NCBI GenBank assembly: GCA_947359465.1
Contig: OX375877.1
Coordinates: forward strand, 68,860,698-68,924,697
Length of the DNA: 64,000 nt
From: Metellina segmentata
Lineage: Eukaryota; Arthropoda; Arachnida; Araneae; Tetragnathidae
Reading direction: 5' to 3'
Shown: positions 35,501 through 41,634 of the stretch, piece after piece
Position numbering within the stretch: position 1 is the first letter of the stretch
Layout: every line of letters starts with the position of its first letter
Notes under the pieces: generated by a model
The model's input: the letters and a program-made list of their open reading frames with translations, nothing else
Databases searched by the model: none
Told to the model about the DNA's origin: nothing
Program-made: the position numbers and the translations under genes

Positions 35501-36108
35501 GTATTTATATGCATTTGCCATAAACTTTTTCGGATTTTTTAAGGGATGGTGAAGTTTACATGTTCCACTGCCCATCTATTGTACTCCTTGACATTTGAAT
35601 ATGAAATAGGAGAATGTTATATATCCTAGCAGTATTGATATACTTAGATTGATTGACTTTTATGGTCCAAGAGCCAGGCCTGGCTAAACTATCAGTAATA
35701 ATATATGTACATTACATATCCATAAATTAAAAATAATTAATCAAAATATTCAATAAAAATTGTGTTCTAAACACACTAGAAGTTCAAACGAAATTATTAA
35801 AAAAAAAAAGACTATTCATTTACCTAGACTTTACAATTTCAAGGGGATGGAGCGTCCTTCTAAAAGGGTTAAAGCACCTACATCGCATGTTTTTCCAAAA
35901 GTGAAAAACATGTTTGAACTGCATCTTACGCTTTGAAATGTGTTTTATCCGTGTAAAAGAGTCTTCATGTGGAAGCTTATAAGCCTTTTATGTTTTAGGA
36001 GGTGGCCAGCCGTGCACTACTGGATGCCACCGACCGAAGAAGCAAGTTACCATAGTTTACGAACTGAAGTTGAATAAATTCCCCATCCGCTTCAAGTTAT
36101 TCGGATGA
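14303..36108 (+). CDS. Split gene: chitin-binding domain plus Met/Asn/Gln-rich tail
   Basis: Coding exons: 14303-14590, 18263-18313, 23397-23447, 27489-27539, 31096-31125, 33065-33121, 33260-33730, 35999-36108. All introns are GT/AG and phase 1, each cutting a Gly codon after its first base. The reading frame stays open through all eight exons to TGA at 36106-36108 (369 residues from the first listed exon). Order of parts: Pro/Thr linker, hydrophobic stretch, one CBM14 (peritrophin-A) domain, Gln/Met-rich mini-exons, a Met/Asn/Gln tract of about 157 residues, and a basic C-terminus. CBM14 domains bind chitin in peritrophic matrix, cuticle or secreted proteins, so the product is probably extracellular (inference). 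The introns hold several transposons. The true 5' end is unresolved: no clear start or signal peptide exon was found, and 3260-3361 is a candidate upstream exon. I know no family with this whole architecture. Confidence 0.7.
15045..15130 (-). mobile_element. SINE tail fragment, inverted
   Basis: The reversed tail (AATTAACATCACACTGGAGC, AACACAACG, GGTCCGGTATCAACCCC) ends in CAACACCACGTAG. Only about 85 bases remain. Confidence 0.5.
15131..16237. other. Intronic DNA, nothing recognised
   Basis: No exon with matching phase 1 borders and no transposon ends were recognised. Confidence 0.4.
16238..16677. mobile_element. GC-rich inverted-repeat element (MITE-like)
   Basis: The left end CCCGGTGCACACATCCGG continues TTTTTCAACGTGCGGCG. 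The right end is its reverse complement with a few changes (CCGCACGTTGATAACC, then CCGGATGTGTGCACCGGG). Inverted ends are about 35 bp. No clear target duplication could be found. The 142-codon minus-strand ORF and the 66-codon plus ORF inside are products of the GC-rich arms. Confidence 0.65.
16690..17789. other. Intronic DNA, nothing recognised
   Basis: AT-rich; no conserved ORF or paired repeat ends were recognised. Confidence 0.4.
17790..17905 (+). repeat. Interspersed repeat, CACTAGCG family, copy 2
   Basis: ATACGGAATGCTTACAGGAA, TTATCACAAAAG and CACTAGCGTCAT occur in the same order as in the copy at 60085. Confidence 0.6.
18263..18313 (+). CDS. 51-nt exon of the CBM14/MNQ gene
   Basis: The acceptor TTCGTTTCAG precedes 17 codons, including [15 protein letters not shown]. 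The donor is CAAG|GTACAT. It is phase 1 at both ends and splits glycine codons on both sides. Confidence 0.65.
18612..19367. repeat. CATCGATG-rich repeat pair with inverted ends
   Basis: The left border TAGGGATACAACATCGA is mirrored at 19351-19367 (ATCGATGTCGTATCCCTA) and less well at about 18990-19004. Inside, a 21-bp unit (ACATCGATGTTCAATATTAA) is repeated about seven times at 18640-18800. A 31-bp unit containing CATCGGCTCCAATACATCG occurs three times at 19215-19300. The right half appears twice (18870-19006 and 19165-19367). It is probably a non-autonomous DNA element with expanded palindromic satellite. The ORFs (MFNIKTS repeats) are not genes. Confidence 0.6.
19380..21900. other. Intronic DNA with one small repeat
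   Basis: Apart from a degenerate 31-bp repeat at about 21100-21180 (AAAACCTCCTTCGTCAG, AAAACCTCTTTCGTCAG) nothing was recognised. Confidence 0.4.
22430..22544 (+). mobile_element. Helitron-like 3' end
   Basis: The segment ends in a GC-rich hairpin (GGGGGCGGGCCCCC, 22528-22541) and CTAG, followed by T, as expected for Helitron 3' ends (CTRR plus hairpin, insertion before T). Upstream hairpins GGTTCG...CGAACC and ATTGC...GCAAT sit in series. The 5' end of this copy was not located. Confidence 0.5.
22583..23027 (+). mobile_element. Non-autonomous Helitron-like copy, 3' end damaged
   Basis: It begins ATCTCTACTATTATAAAAAG, a start also seen at 54516, followed by ATTTGGCACACAGGTAGT. It ends near GGGGGTTGGCAAGCG without the terminal hairpin and CTAG. 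Position 22960-23015 matches the hairpin region of 22440-22510. No protein is encoded. Confidence 0.45.
23085..23215 (-). repeat. Interspersed repeat, CACTAGCG family, copy 3
   Basis: Inverted relative to the other copies: GTGATAGAACGTGGTTTCTG, ATTCCGTATAGGGTAAC and GTGTGGTTTGTTTATAC. Confidence 0.6.
23397..23447 (+). CDS. 51-nt Gln/Met-rich exon of the CBM14/MNQ gene
   Basis: The acceptor is ATTACAG, the donor CAAG|GTAAAG. It encodes [16 protein letters not shown] within split glycines. The composition already resembles the long tail exon. Confidence 0.7.
24463..24690 (+). mobile_element. Possible LTR and primer-binding-site remnant
   Basis: TTTCA at 24666-24670 is followed by TGGTGACCCGGACGTGAT, which resembles the tRNA primer-binding site placed just after the 5' LTR in arthropod Gypsy-type elements (from memory). 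A TATA-like GAGTATATAACG lies at 24575. No gag or pol follows within the window, so it would be a remnant. No second LTR was found. Confidence 0.3.
25091..26478 (-). mobile_element. Tc1-type transposon, inactivated
   Basis: The inverted ends TACACTGCTGGC and GCCAGCAGTGTA have TA at both borders. A subterminal AAATTGCAACACC is matched at the other end by the reverse complement of GGATGTTGCATTT. The element is about 1.39 kb and carries a broken transposase. It lies in an intron of the CBM14/MNQ gene, opposite in strand. Confidence 0.8.
25229..26256 (-). pseudogene. Tc1-type transposase, broken by two frameshifts
   Basis: Three successive minus-strand frames carry consecutive parts. The HTH domain starts at [20 protein letters not shown] and includes [13 protein letters not shown]. 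The second frame (25839-26177) carries [15 protein letters not shown]. The catalytic half (25229-25888) has [18 protein letters not shown] and DLSPIENMW, the Asp/Asp/Glu motif positions. The frames overlap, so frame changes near 26150 and 25870 break it. The usual SPD triplet before the last acidic site reads SLD. Confidence 0.8.
26479..28412. other. Intronic DNA apart from the 51-nt exon at 27489
   Basis: No further gene or mobile element was recognised. ORF 27841-28092 on the minus strand has no recognisable feature. Confidence 0.4.
27489..27539 (+). CDS. 51-nt exon of the CBM14/MNQ gene
   Basis: The acceptor is TTTTCTAAAG and the donor AATG|GTAAGT. It encodes [16 protein letters not shown]. 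The alternating VHVTLAL resembles the VTIVYELKL of the last exon, hinting at a common origin of those two pieces. Third exon of exactly 51 nt. Confidence 0.65.
28413..29625 (-). mobile_element. Second Tc1-type transposon, inactivated
   Basis: The ends TACACTGAAGTGCCGAAAGT and the reverse complement of ACTTTTGGCACTTCAGTGTA are inverted with one mismatch over about 20 bases, with TA borders. Length is 1.21 kb. A short direct duplication (TCATCTGTATATTTGCATAT twice) lies at 29550-29592. It belongs to a different lineage from the element at 25091. Confidence 0.8.
28579..29454 (-). pseudogene. Tc1-type transposase with stop and frameshifts
   Basis: The start ATG at 29452-29454 begins [19 protein letters not shown], which is cut by TAG shortly after. 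A second stop (29010-29012) falls directly before the first catalytic motif, SDESRF. The middle part has [11 protein letters not shown]. The second motif reads [10 protein letters not shown], where the Asn usual in this family after Asp is missing. The last motif, [12 protein letters not shown], is intact in another frame. Clearly dead. Confidence 0.8.
29911..30075. repeat. Direct duplication of about 65 bp
   Basis: ATCCGGAGTATAAACAGAGT and the following GATTCCTAGAAATGTATGCG/A TCAAGAGGTGAGATACTAAC occur twice, starting at about 29910 and 30008. A partial third copy of AAGAGGTGAGATACTAACAG lies between them. Confidence 0.75.
30090..31531. other. Intronic DNA apart from the micro-exon at 31096
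   Basis: Nothing else recognised. A sequence near 30390-30530 ([10 protein letters not shown] in one frame) is faintly reminiscent of mariner-type transposase starts, but the frame stops quickly. Confidence 0.35.
31096..31125 (+). CDS. 30-nt micro-exon of the CBM14/MNQ gene
   Basis: The acceptor AATTTTTCAG and donor CCAG|GTAAGT enclose GNGGDMQMP between split glycines. Phase 1 on both sides. Confidence 0.6.
31532..32939 (+). mobile_element. Intact-looking Tc1-type transposon
   Basis: The inverted ends TACACTCTATAACAAAAAAA then TCGACGCACCAAGAA are identical over 35 bases at both termini, with TA at the borders. The element is 1408 bp and contains one uninterrupted 337-codon transposase. It is inserted in the intron between the exons at 31096 and 33065 of the CBM14/MNQ gene, same strand. 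A truncated relative lies at 56016-56715. Confidence 0.9.
31778..32791 (+). CDS. Tc1-type transposase, full length
   Basis: This 337-residue protein cuts and pastes the surrounding element by a DDE-type reaction at TA sites. Residues about 10-60 form a first helix-turn-helix ([20 protein letters not shown]), and about 75-125 a second ([18 protein letters not shown]). Catalytic residues: D156 in VFSDESRF, D245 in [10 protein letters not shown] and E278 in [11 protein letters not shown]. The common Pro before Ile-Glu is Gln here. The protein ends RGGSTPY, as in its relatives. No stops or frameshifts are seen, and length is normal for Tc1. From memory it is close to the transposases annotated as Tcb1-like in orb-weaver spiders. 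The start ATG at 31778 is 246 bases inside the left end, typical of Tc1. Confidence 0.9.
   Translation: MPRPWIRALYEQLSEFERGCIIGLNEAGWANRRIARHVSRRDAAIRRCWQEWVDNGIFQRHDGSGRRRATTDREDREIVRSAVTATDSSLSTISRATHTRVSTMTIHRRLRERNLRSYLPLRHLVLTPAHCRARLQWCLARSCWNDADWGRIVFSDESRFQLCPDDHRRRVLRRPGQRADPAFTIARHTGPQQGVMVWGAISLDSRTSLVVIRGTLTAQQYVDDILRPVLLPFLSQYPGLIFQQDNARPHTARVALNCLQACQTLPWPARSPDLSQIEQVWDMMGRRLHPVGNVDDVVRQLEQIWQYVPQETIRELYRSMPRRMVACIQARGGSTPY
33065..33121 (+). CDS. 57-nt Met-rich exon of the CBM14/MNQ gene
   Basis: The acceptor is TTTTTATTCCAG and the donor CAAG|GTAGGA. It encodes [18 protein letters not shown]. It lies only 138 nt before the long tail exon. Confidence 0.7.
33260..33730 (+). CDS. 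Met/Asn/Gln-rich tail exon
   Basis: The acceptor is TCTCTTGCAG and the donor CAAG|GTAAGC; length is 471 nt, phase 1 at both ends. About 85 percent of its roughly 157 residues are Met, Asn or Gln, and the rest are Gly, Asp, Pro, Lys, Tyr, Thr and Ser. There is no Cys, Phe, Trp, Leu, Ile or Val. A seven-residue period NMMNQNM (21 bp) dominates, and NMDP blocks recur near 33570 and 33612. A run this uncharged and polar is expected to be intrinsically disordered and prion-like (inference). The antisense ORF here is a mirror of the repeat. Confidence 0.75.
33781..34860. other. Intronic DNA with a short inverted motif
   Basis: TTGTGAATACGG occurs twice in the same direction (33926, 33988) around CCACGGATC and GGTTAAACC motifs, suggesting an unclassified repeat. 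No gene was recognised. Confidence 0.35.
34885..34899. repeat. Poly-C run
   Basis: About 15 consecutive C bases lie just outside the Tc1 remnant. The length is prone to sequencing error. Confidence 0.9.
34917..35580 (-). mobile_element. Tc1-type transposon, 3' half only
   Basis: The terminal TACACTACCCAACAATAATG with TA at 34918 marks one end. The opposite end is lost near 35580. It belongs to yet another Tc1 lineage. Confidence 0.6.
34990..35575 (-). pseudogene. Tc1-type transposase C-terminal remnant
   Basis: Minus-strand pieces in several frames carry [15 protein letters not shown] near 35400-35450, [20 protein letters not shown] and [13 protein letters not shown] (second Asp motif), then [16 protein letters not shown] at about 35160-35205. 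The end is [17 protein letters not shown] near 35000. The frame changes at least twice and the N-terminal half is absent. Confidence 0.7.
35999..36108 (+). CDS. Terminal exon of the CBM14/MNQ gene
   Basis: The acceptor is TTTATGTTTTAG. The frame continues as [16 protein letters not shown], then [15 protein letters not shown], and stops at TGA 36106-36108. It is basic with two cysteines, in contrast to the neutral tail. An ATTAAA motif near 36254 could serve as polyadenylation signal. That this exon, rather than another, follows 33730 is supported by phase and by its closing the frame, but not proven. Confidence 0.6.
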
Positions 36109-38560
36109 ACGACTCTTCGATGAATTGTGACTTCTGTTGCAGTTTCTATCATCAGAAATGAGAATACTTTCAAAGCAAAGACACCCAGAAACTTGCTCTG
36201 ACACACAAGCTTGGAATCACGATGTATAGAACACGTGTTTTTATTCCAAAATACTATTAAAACGAAAATATTAAAGTCAGTGGTGAAGGGAAGGAAGGGG
36301 TTTTTGAGTCTACCTGTTGGATATTAAAGCGCATATTTCTTTTAAATGCAGAATCGTGTAAATTCTTTTGAAACCAAATTTCAAAAATTAATTTATGTTC
36401 ATTAAAAAACATGGCTAATCTTAGAATCTGATAAAAAAAAAATAACTGGAATCATTTTTTAACAACAAAGTTGTGCATTTTTGGTTCGAATCAATCTAAA
36501 TTCGTTGCACTGGCACAACTTTCTCCTTGTGCAAGCAGAACATCTGCAGGGTTTGCTCTTTTAATTAAATTGTTAATTACTTTATATAATTAAATTGAAT
36601 AAATAATTACAGACAGTTAATGGTTTATTTAAAACTGATATGTGCAGTAGCAGAGTTAGTTTTGGTATTTGATATTGAAACCACTTGAACCTCCTTCATA
36701 ATTTTTTAATTCCTAAACCTTAGATTGGAGTCATCCAACTTCTAATAAAATCGGCTGAGCATGTGGTAAGATCTCAGAAATGCAAATCACGTGGGCTTGG
36801 GACTGGACATGAGCCGATTCGCTATCGAAGTGCAAACTGACGTTTTTCATCCTGTTCGTCAATAAGTCATATATTAGGATTTGAGTTTTCTTTATATACC
36901 ACATGAGTTCACGCTGAGATCTTACAATCGAACGATCGGGAGAAATAATATGAAGTTGAGCGCATGCCAGATGTATTCGGTTTATTTCATTAGAAGGTCG
37001 GTGATTGAAATAGTCAGACGTATCTGAATCTCCAAAGAAAGAATTTACACTAAAATTTGTAAAAAACAATCGTTTATTATGAAGGATGTGCCAACTAATA
37101 AATAAATGGAAAATTGGAAGATTGTCACCTGAAATCAACAACTTCGGGTAAAGTTTTCAAGACTTAGTAAAGAATAGGAGCAAATAAAAACTCGTATTGT
37201 TAGCATGAAATGAAACAGAAAGGATTGACTCAAAAATAAAGAGTGTGATGAAAATTTTGAGGCAGCGATTAACTTATATCAAAATATAATAATATGGGAG
37301 ATTGAAATTTGCAATTTACTGACTTGAAACTTGCGACATCTTCCGAATTCGAGTCTAGTGCAAAGTACGGTGAAAATTTATTCACTTAAACTCAATAAAT
37401 GTGTATTTCATTTGAAAATTTTTGGAATAACATGACTTATTGCACAAATTACATTGGAAAACAAGCAATCTTAAAAATAGGAAATTTGTTCTGGTTGTGG
37501 TTGATTTTAAAATACACGTGTCTAATAAAAATTCAAATAGAAATTTTGAAGTAAGCAACCACTTTATATTACTTTTTAAATTGTACAGCTGCACCAGAAA
37601 TAGTACATTTATACCTCAAATTTATTAAATATGCTATTGGATGACCTCACTACCCAAAAACTTAGCGTGCTTATTGACATCGTTAATTTTGTTCTAAGTA
37701 GCAGTATTTATACATCTAAAATATAGATAGTCTGAAATCTGGTTAACGCACACCCTTGGCATGATTTCAATTTTGCATCGCCAATCCAATGCCAAATGGT
37801 AATGGCCATATCATGGCTGATAAAACTAGGTGACCTTCGACCAACTAGGTGAACTTCGACACCATATACTGATTCAGTAACACACAGTTGCTGTTATAAT
37901 AGTTGTAACATAAAAAATTATCAAAATAAAAAAATTTTGGAAATAATTGCATGTTTTGTTTGTAATATTTAAAATGGTTTCTTTGTTGTATATTTTTATT
38001 TAAAATAAAGTATGTTCCTTCAACTTTTGTATTTTATCTGTTTTTTCAATGCACAGAAGTTCTCTAAAATATACATCCTCTACACTATCTTTGTATCGTT
38101 CTATTTAATGGTTTACAACGTTAGTCGAACCTTTTAAATTGTTTATCATTCTCACGACTAGTATTATTCATCTAAAGAGAATGTAAAAACACAGTTGAAG
38201 AACATGAAGGATTTTCAAAATTTTCAACGATGTATCCAATATTATAACAATATTGAACCTCATAACATAAATCTTTGTTGATGTGAAATTGTAAATAAAC
38301 TCTCTTTCAGATTCAATAAACTTTATTAGTTAAATTCTCGTTTAAGGACAGTTTCCAAAGTTTACGCCTGATCAGCAGTACTACTAAAACAATTACTATG
38401 GTGCGACCACCACTTTAATATTTGTTATTATAGTGAGGTACTATAATAATTGCTATTGTAAAGAGTCTTTTTTTAAAAATTGGAAAGATATCCCTAATAC
38501 CACATGAGAGCAAAGAATGTACTCTTTCGTATGGTACAATTATTTGTAAAATTGGTTTAT
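36109..38560. other. Downstream flank of the CBM14/MNQ gene, nothing recognised
   Basis: AT-rich with many short ORFs. The 136-codon minus-strand ORF at 36731-37141 shows no motif I know and is not counted as a gene. A small duplication (ACTAGGTGACCTTCGAC, ACTAGGTGAACTTCGAC) lies at 37828-37862. Confidence 0.4.
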
Positions 38561-38734
38561 AAATAAATGCGATGCGATGAAAAGTATAATTTCGCGATAG
38601 TGTACAAATTATTCATCGTGGAAATGAAACGCGAAATGGCCTTGGTGAAACTCGCTGTGACGTCATGGCCCCGGAAAGTCCAATCAGGAATATACGAAAT
38701 ATTAAAATAGCTTCGCCAACGCAGGAGATTGAAA

Positions 38735-38820
38735 ACTCTACGAAAGGAGTGTTGGTTTGTAAAGCAAACCAAATGGGCTTACGTAGCAATCTCTTGGGTT
38801 TGGAGAGCGGAGCCCCCTAG
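38735..38820 (+). mobile_element. Helitron-like 3' end
   Basis: GGTTTG...CAAACC hairpin, then GGGTTTGGAGAGCGGAGC and CCCCCTAG followed by T match the layout at 22430-22544. The left border was not found. Confidence 0.45.
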
Positions 38821-38842
38821 TATAACACAGAAAATTTGTTAA

Positions 38843-39657
38843 CCTTTAACTACTGTCATGTGTTCCACAGACCCCGAGTCATTTTTGACAGGTCGTTTCC
38901 ACCCCTTAATTTAATATTGGTCCCTGTCCTATTCAGTACCTTCCTACTACGTCCAACAGAAGCCACATTCCAAGACTTGTTTGGCTGCCCCAACTATTTC
39001 CATTTCCCTCGTGGTCTCTTAGGCCCCCTTCACAGCATTTGCGTTGCCGTTCTTGTTGAATGAAATCGTCTAAGTTTGAGTAAGTAATTTCGGCAGAAAG
39101 CCTAAAATGGCAACAAATTTTACTAAAACACGACCTGTGTAACTCACACAAAAAGAAATTCAGGATATTGTTGATAATTGGTCGGAAATAGAGTATGGGG
39201 ACAGTGAAATTTCGGATAATATCATTGAAAGCGAACACGAAACGGATTCGGAAATGTATGCAGATGAAGATGAAGACATTTCAAGTGCGTCTTCACAAGA
39301 ATATTTCCACGGAAAAAATAATTTCAAATGGGTTACCAGGGGGGAACCTAATCGTGCCGTTACAACACAAAACACAACATAGTTTTACAGTTTCCAGGAT
39401 AGAAACGTCCTGAAAAATTAGGTCCGAAAGCTGAGCCTGAAGAGACATTTAATCTACTTAACTAATATAGTAATATAAAATTTATTTCATGTTAAGAATT
39501 GAATTATCTAAATTTAAAATGTATAAATAATAATTATCTAAAGAATCTTTTTTATTAATATATTACATTAATCAACTTTATACGCACTTTAGTGAGCGAG
39601 GTCTGAGAGACCCCTCCTCACTAATTATGATACGCTTTGTGACACAGCAGTTAAGGG
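38843..39657 (+). mobile_element. piggyBac-type deletion derivative
   Basis: TTAA at 38839-38842 and 39658-39661 flanks inverted ends CCTTTAACTACTGT and (reverse complement) CCCTTAACTGCTGT. Length is 815 bp, with only the N-terminal coding part left. Confidence 0.75.
39107..39382 (+). pseudogene. piggyBac transposase N-terminal remnant
   Basis: ATG at 39107 reads MATNFTKTRPV, then an in-frame TAA, then LTQKEIQDIVDNWSEIEYGD, an Asp/Glu-rich stretch and YFHGKNNFKWVTRGEP, ending at TAG 39380-39382. An acidic N-terminus followed by a GKNxFKW motif is typical of PiggyBac-derived transposases. The catalytic domain is deleted. Confidence 0.65.
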
Positions 39658-39952
39658 TTAAAAAACTGGAGCTCATCGTATAAAAAACAATGTATAGGGT
39701 AGGGATCTGACAAAGATTGAGAATCGCTGCTTTAGAACAAGTCAGTTTCTTAAAAATTTTAATTCTAATTTCATAAATTTCCCTAGAATCAAAATCTAGT
39801 TTAACAATGACACATTTTGTAAAGGCTTTGACTTGTATGAAATCAATTTATCTGATTAAAACAAATTTGAATCTTTTTCACAAGGTGGTAATCGAAAAGG
39901 CATTAATCGCCTAATATATAAGGAATCAAATTGTTTATTATATTCAGCTCGA

Positions 39953-40287
39953 GCCGACTAACCGGTCTGGTGGTTAAGGTGTTAGCCTCTAGATCGGAGG
40001 GTTTTCGGTTTGAATCTAGCACAGTGCATGGATCTTTGTAAGCGCATGGTGTAGTGGCGGCAGGTGCATCTTAAATCTGTGGTGGCCGAAAGTCCTCACG
40101 TTCGGTTGGTGTGGAAGTTTGGAGAGTGGTGTACCAGCTCAGGTGTTGCCTCGTCATCTGACCATGATTTTAAAATTACGTGGTGTTGTCCTCGAATATT
40201 TCCCTTTGGGGATTGATACCAGACCGTCGTCAAAAACCTGTTGGGTTGCTCTAGTACGATGTTGATTAAAAAATACCAACTACCATC
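39953..40287 (+). mobile_element. Complete SINE
   Basis: The flanks TCAGCTCGA (39944-39952) and TCAACTCGA (40288-40296) look like a 9-bp target duplication with one change. The head has box A GTGGTTAAGGTGTTAGCC and box B GGTTTGAATCTAG. The middle is GTGTGGAAGTTTGGAGAGTG, and the tail GGGGATTGATACCAGACCGT with GATGTTGATTAAAAAATACC. Confidence 0.8.
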
Positions 40288-40326
40288 TCAACTCGAAACT
40301 TGACTACATTTTACCGGATTGATTAC

Positions 40327-41055
40327 ACTAGCGCCTCAGCGTACAGCGTAAGTGTACGACAAGTTGACTCTGATTGGCTCCTCATATATATGTTGTATGG
40401 TTGTTGTTAGTAGTATTTCTCGCCAACTTATAATAAGGGGAGGCAAAAATGAACTCTTCTTTTAAAGAGCTCCTCTTGGTGAAGCATCGATGGCCAAATG
40501 GCTAAAGTCACTTACCATCAGATTGGCGTTAGCGGCGGAGGATGACTTCCCGAGTTCGAACCCAACTGGCGGAAATATTTTTAGATCATCCAAATTATTT
40601 TAAAACAATTCCAATTTAATTCCTTTTGATTCTAAATTACTTTTCCTAATTTTTAATACCCTTTTTTTATTTTTCCAAACTTCCGTTGATTTTACATAAA
40701 TAATCTAAAAACCACTCCTGAACTCACTACCAGCTGATATTTTTCCGCCCCTCTGCCGTCCCCTTTGCTTTAGGATGATGGTGTCGTATCCATCCCTGGT
40801 TTAGGACCATTCTGATGTAACAAAAAGCATACATAAAACACTAACTTATATAATTATTAACTTATATAATAAAAGGATACAATTTTCGGTTCAAAATGTT
40901 AAAACCTTTCGAAAACCGATCCTATCAGTCAAAGAGATCTGCGCCAAAACGTAGATAAATAGCCAAATGAAACACCTTTACGTCTCAGGCACATGATCAT
41001 ACAGCCAATCAGAGTCAACTTGTCGGACACTTACGCTGTACGCTGAGGCGCTTGT
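40327..41055. mobile_element. Mutator-like MITE carrying a tRNA-like segment
   Basis: ATTGATTAC flanks both ends (40318-40326 and 41056-41064), a perfect 9-bp duplication. The inverted ends, about 45 bp, begin ACTAGCGCCTCAGCGTACAG and ACAAGCGCCTCAGCGTACAG and run to TTGACTCTGATTGGCT. Long inverted ends and a 9-bp duplication suggest the Mutator superfamily. It codes for nothing recognisable. Confidence 0.75.
40486..40566 (+). other. tRNA-like segment inside the MITE
   Basis: The D-arm/box A-like GATGGCCAAATGGCTAAAGT and box B-like GAGTTCGAACCCA are at roughly tRNA spacing, but the acceptor ends do not pair convincingly and the middle is too long for a normal anticodon arm. It is better read as a captured SINE head or degenerate tRNA than a working tRNA gene. 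Confidence 0.4.
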
Positions 41056-41157
41056 ATTGATTACTCGAGCAAGTTCGTTGTTGCAGATAATCATTCCTCA
41101 CCGTTTCAAAAATAACTTTAATATATTTAGTGGTAATTTGGTAATTTTTAATTAACC

Positions 41158-41370
41158 TTCTTCTTTTGCAATACAACGGGCTATTGACGACAGTACGGGA
41201 TCAATACCCTAAGGGTAAGATCCAAGGTAATGGTAATGGTAATTTTAGTTAACGTCATACTAGAGCAACACAACGGGCTATTGACGACGGTCCGGCATCA
41301 GTCCCTTAAGGGAGGTAAGATCCAAGGACAACACCACGTAATTTTGAATCACGGTGAGATGACGAGATAA
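41158..41370 (-). mobile_element. Two SINE tail fragments in tandem, inverted
   Basis: The reversed tail occurs at 41165-41225 and again at 41230-41370 (GTTAACGTCATACTAGAGC, CAACGGGCTATTGACGACGG). Between them is GGTAATGGTAATGGTAAT, the simple repeat that ends these SINEs. The second fragment ends about 265 bases before the ELMO start codon. Confidence 0.7.
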
Positions 41371-41634
41371 AAAGAAAGGAATGAAACTCTTTTCACAATT
41401 GAGTTTGCTTATTCACAAACAATATAACTATAACATTATATAGATAAATGCCAGATTCAAACGTCAAAAGATAATCAACCAACCAACCAACTGACTATTT
41501 GTTGAATAGCAACCAACCAACCAAGGCTTTAGTCGTCATATATTTGTTTATCTTTGTGAAAGCGGAAAGACCGAGGACGGAAAGGAAGGAATAGGGACTT
41601 TCAAAACTAACTTGAAACCCAAATAAACTTCAAA

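Noticed and set aside
36731..37141. 136-codon minus-strand ORF
   Set aside because: No recognisable motif, no splice or polyadenylation support, low-complexity AT-rich surroundings; expected occasionally by chance.
40486..40566. A functional tRNA gene
   Set aside because: Box-like words exist, but the acceptor stem does not pair and the piece sits inside a MITE.
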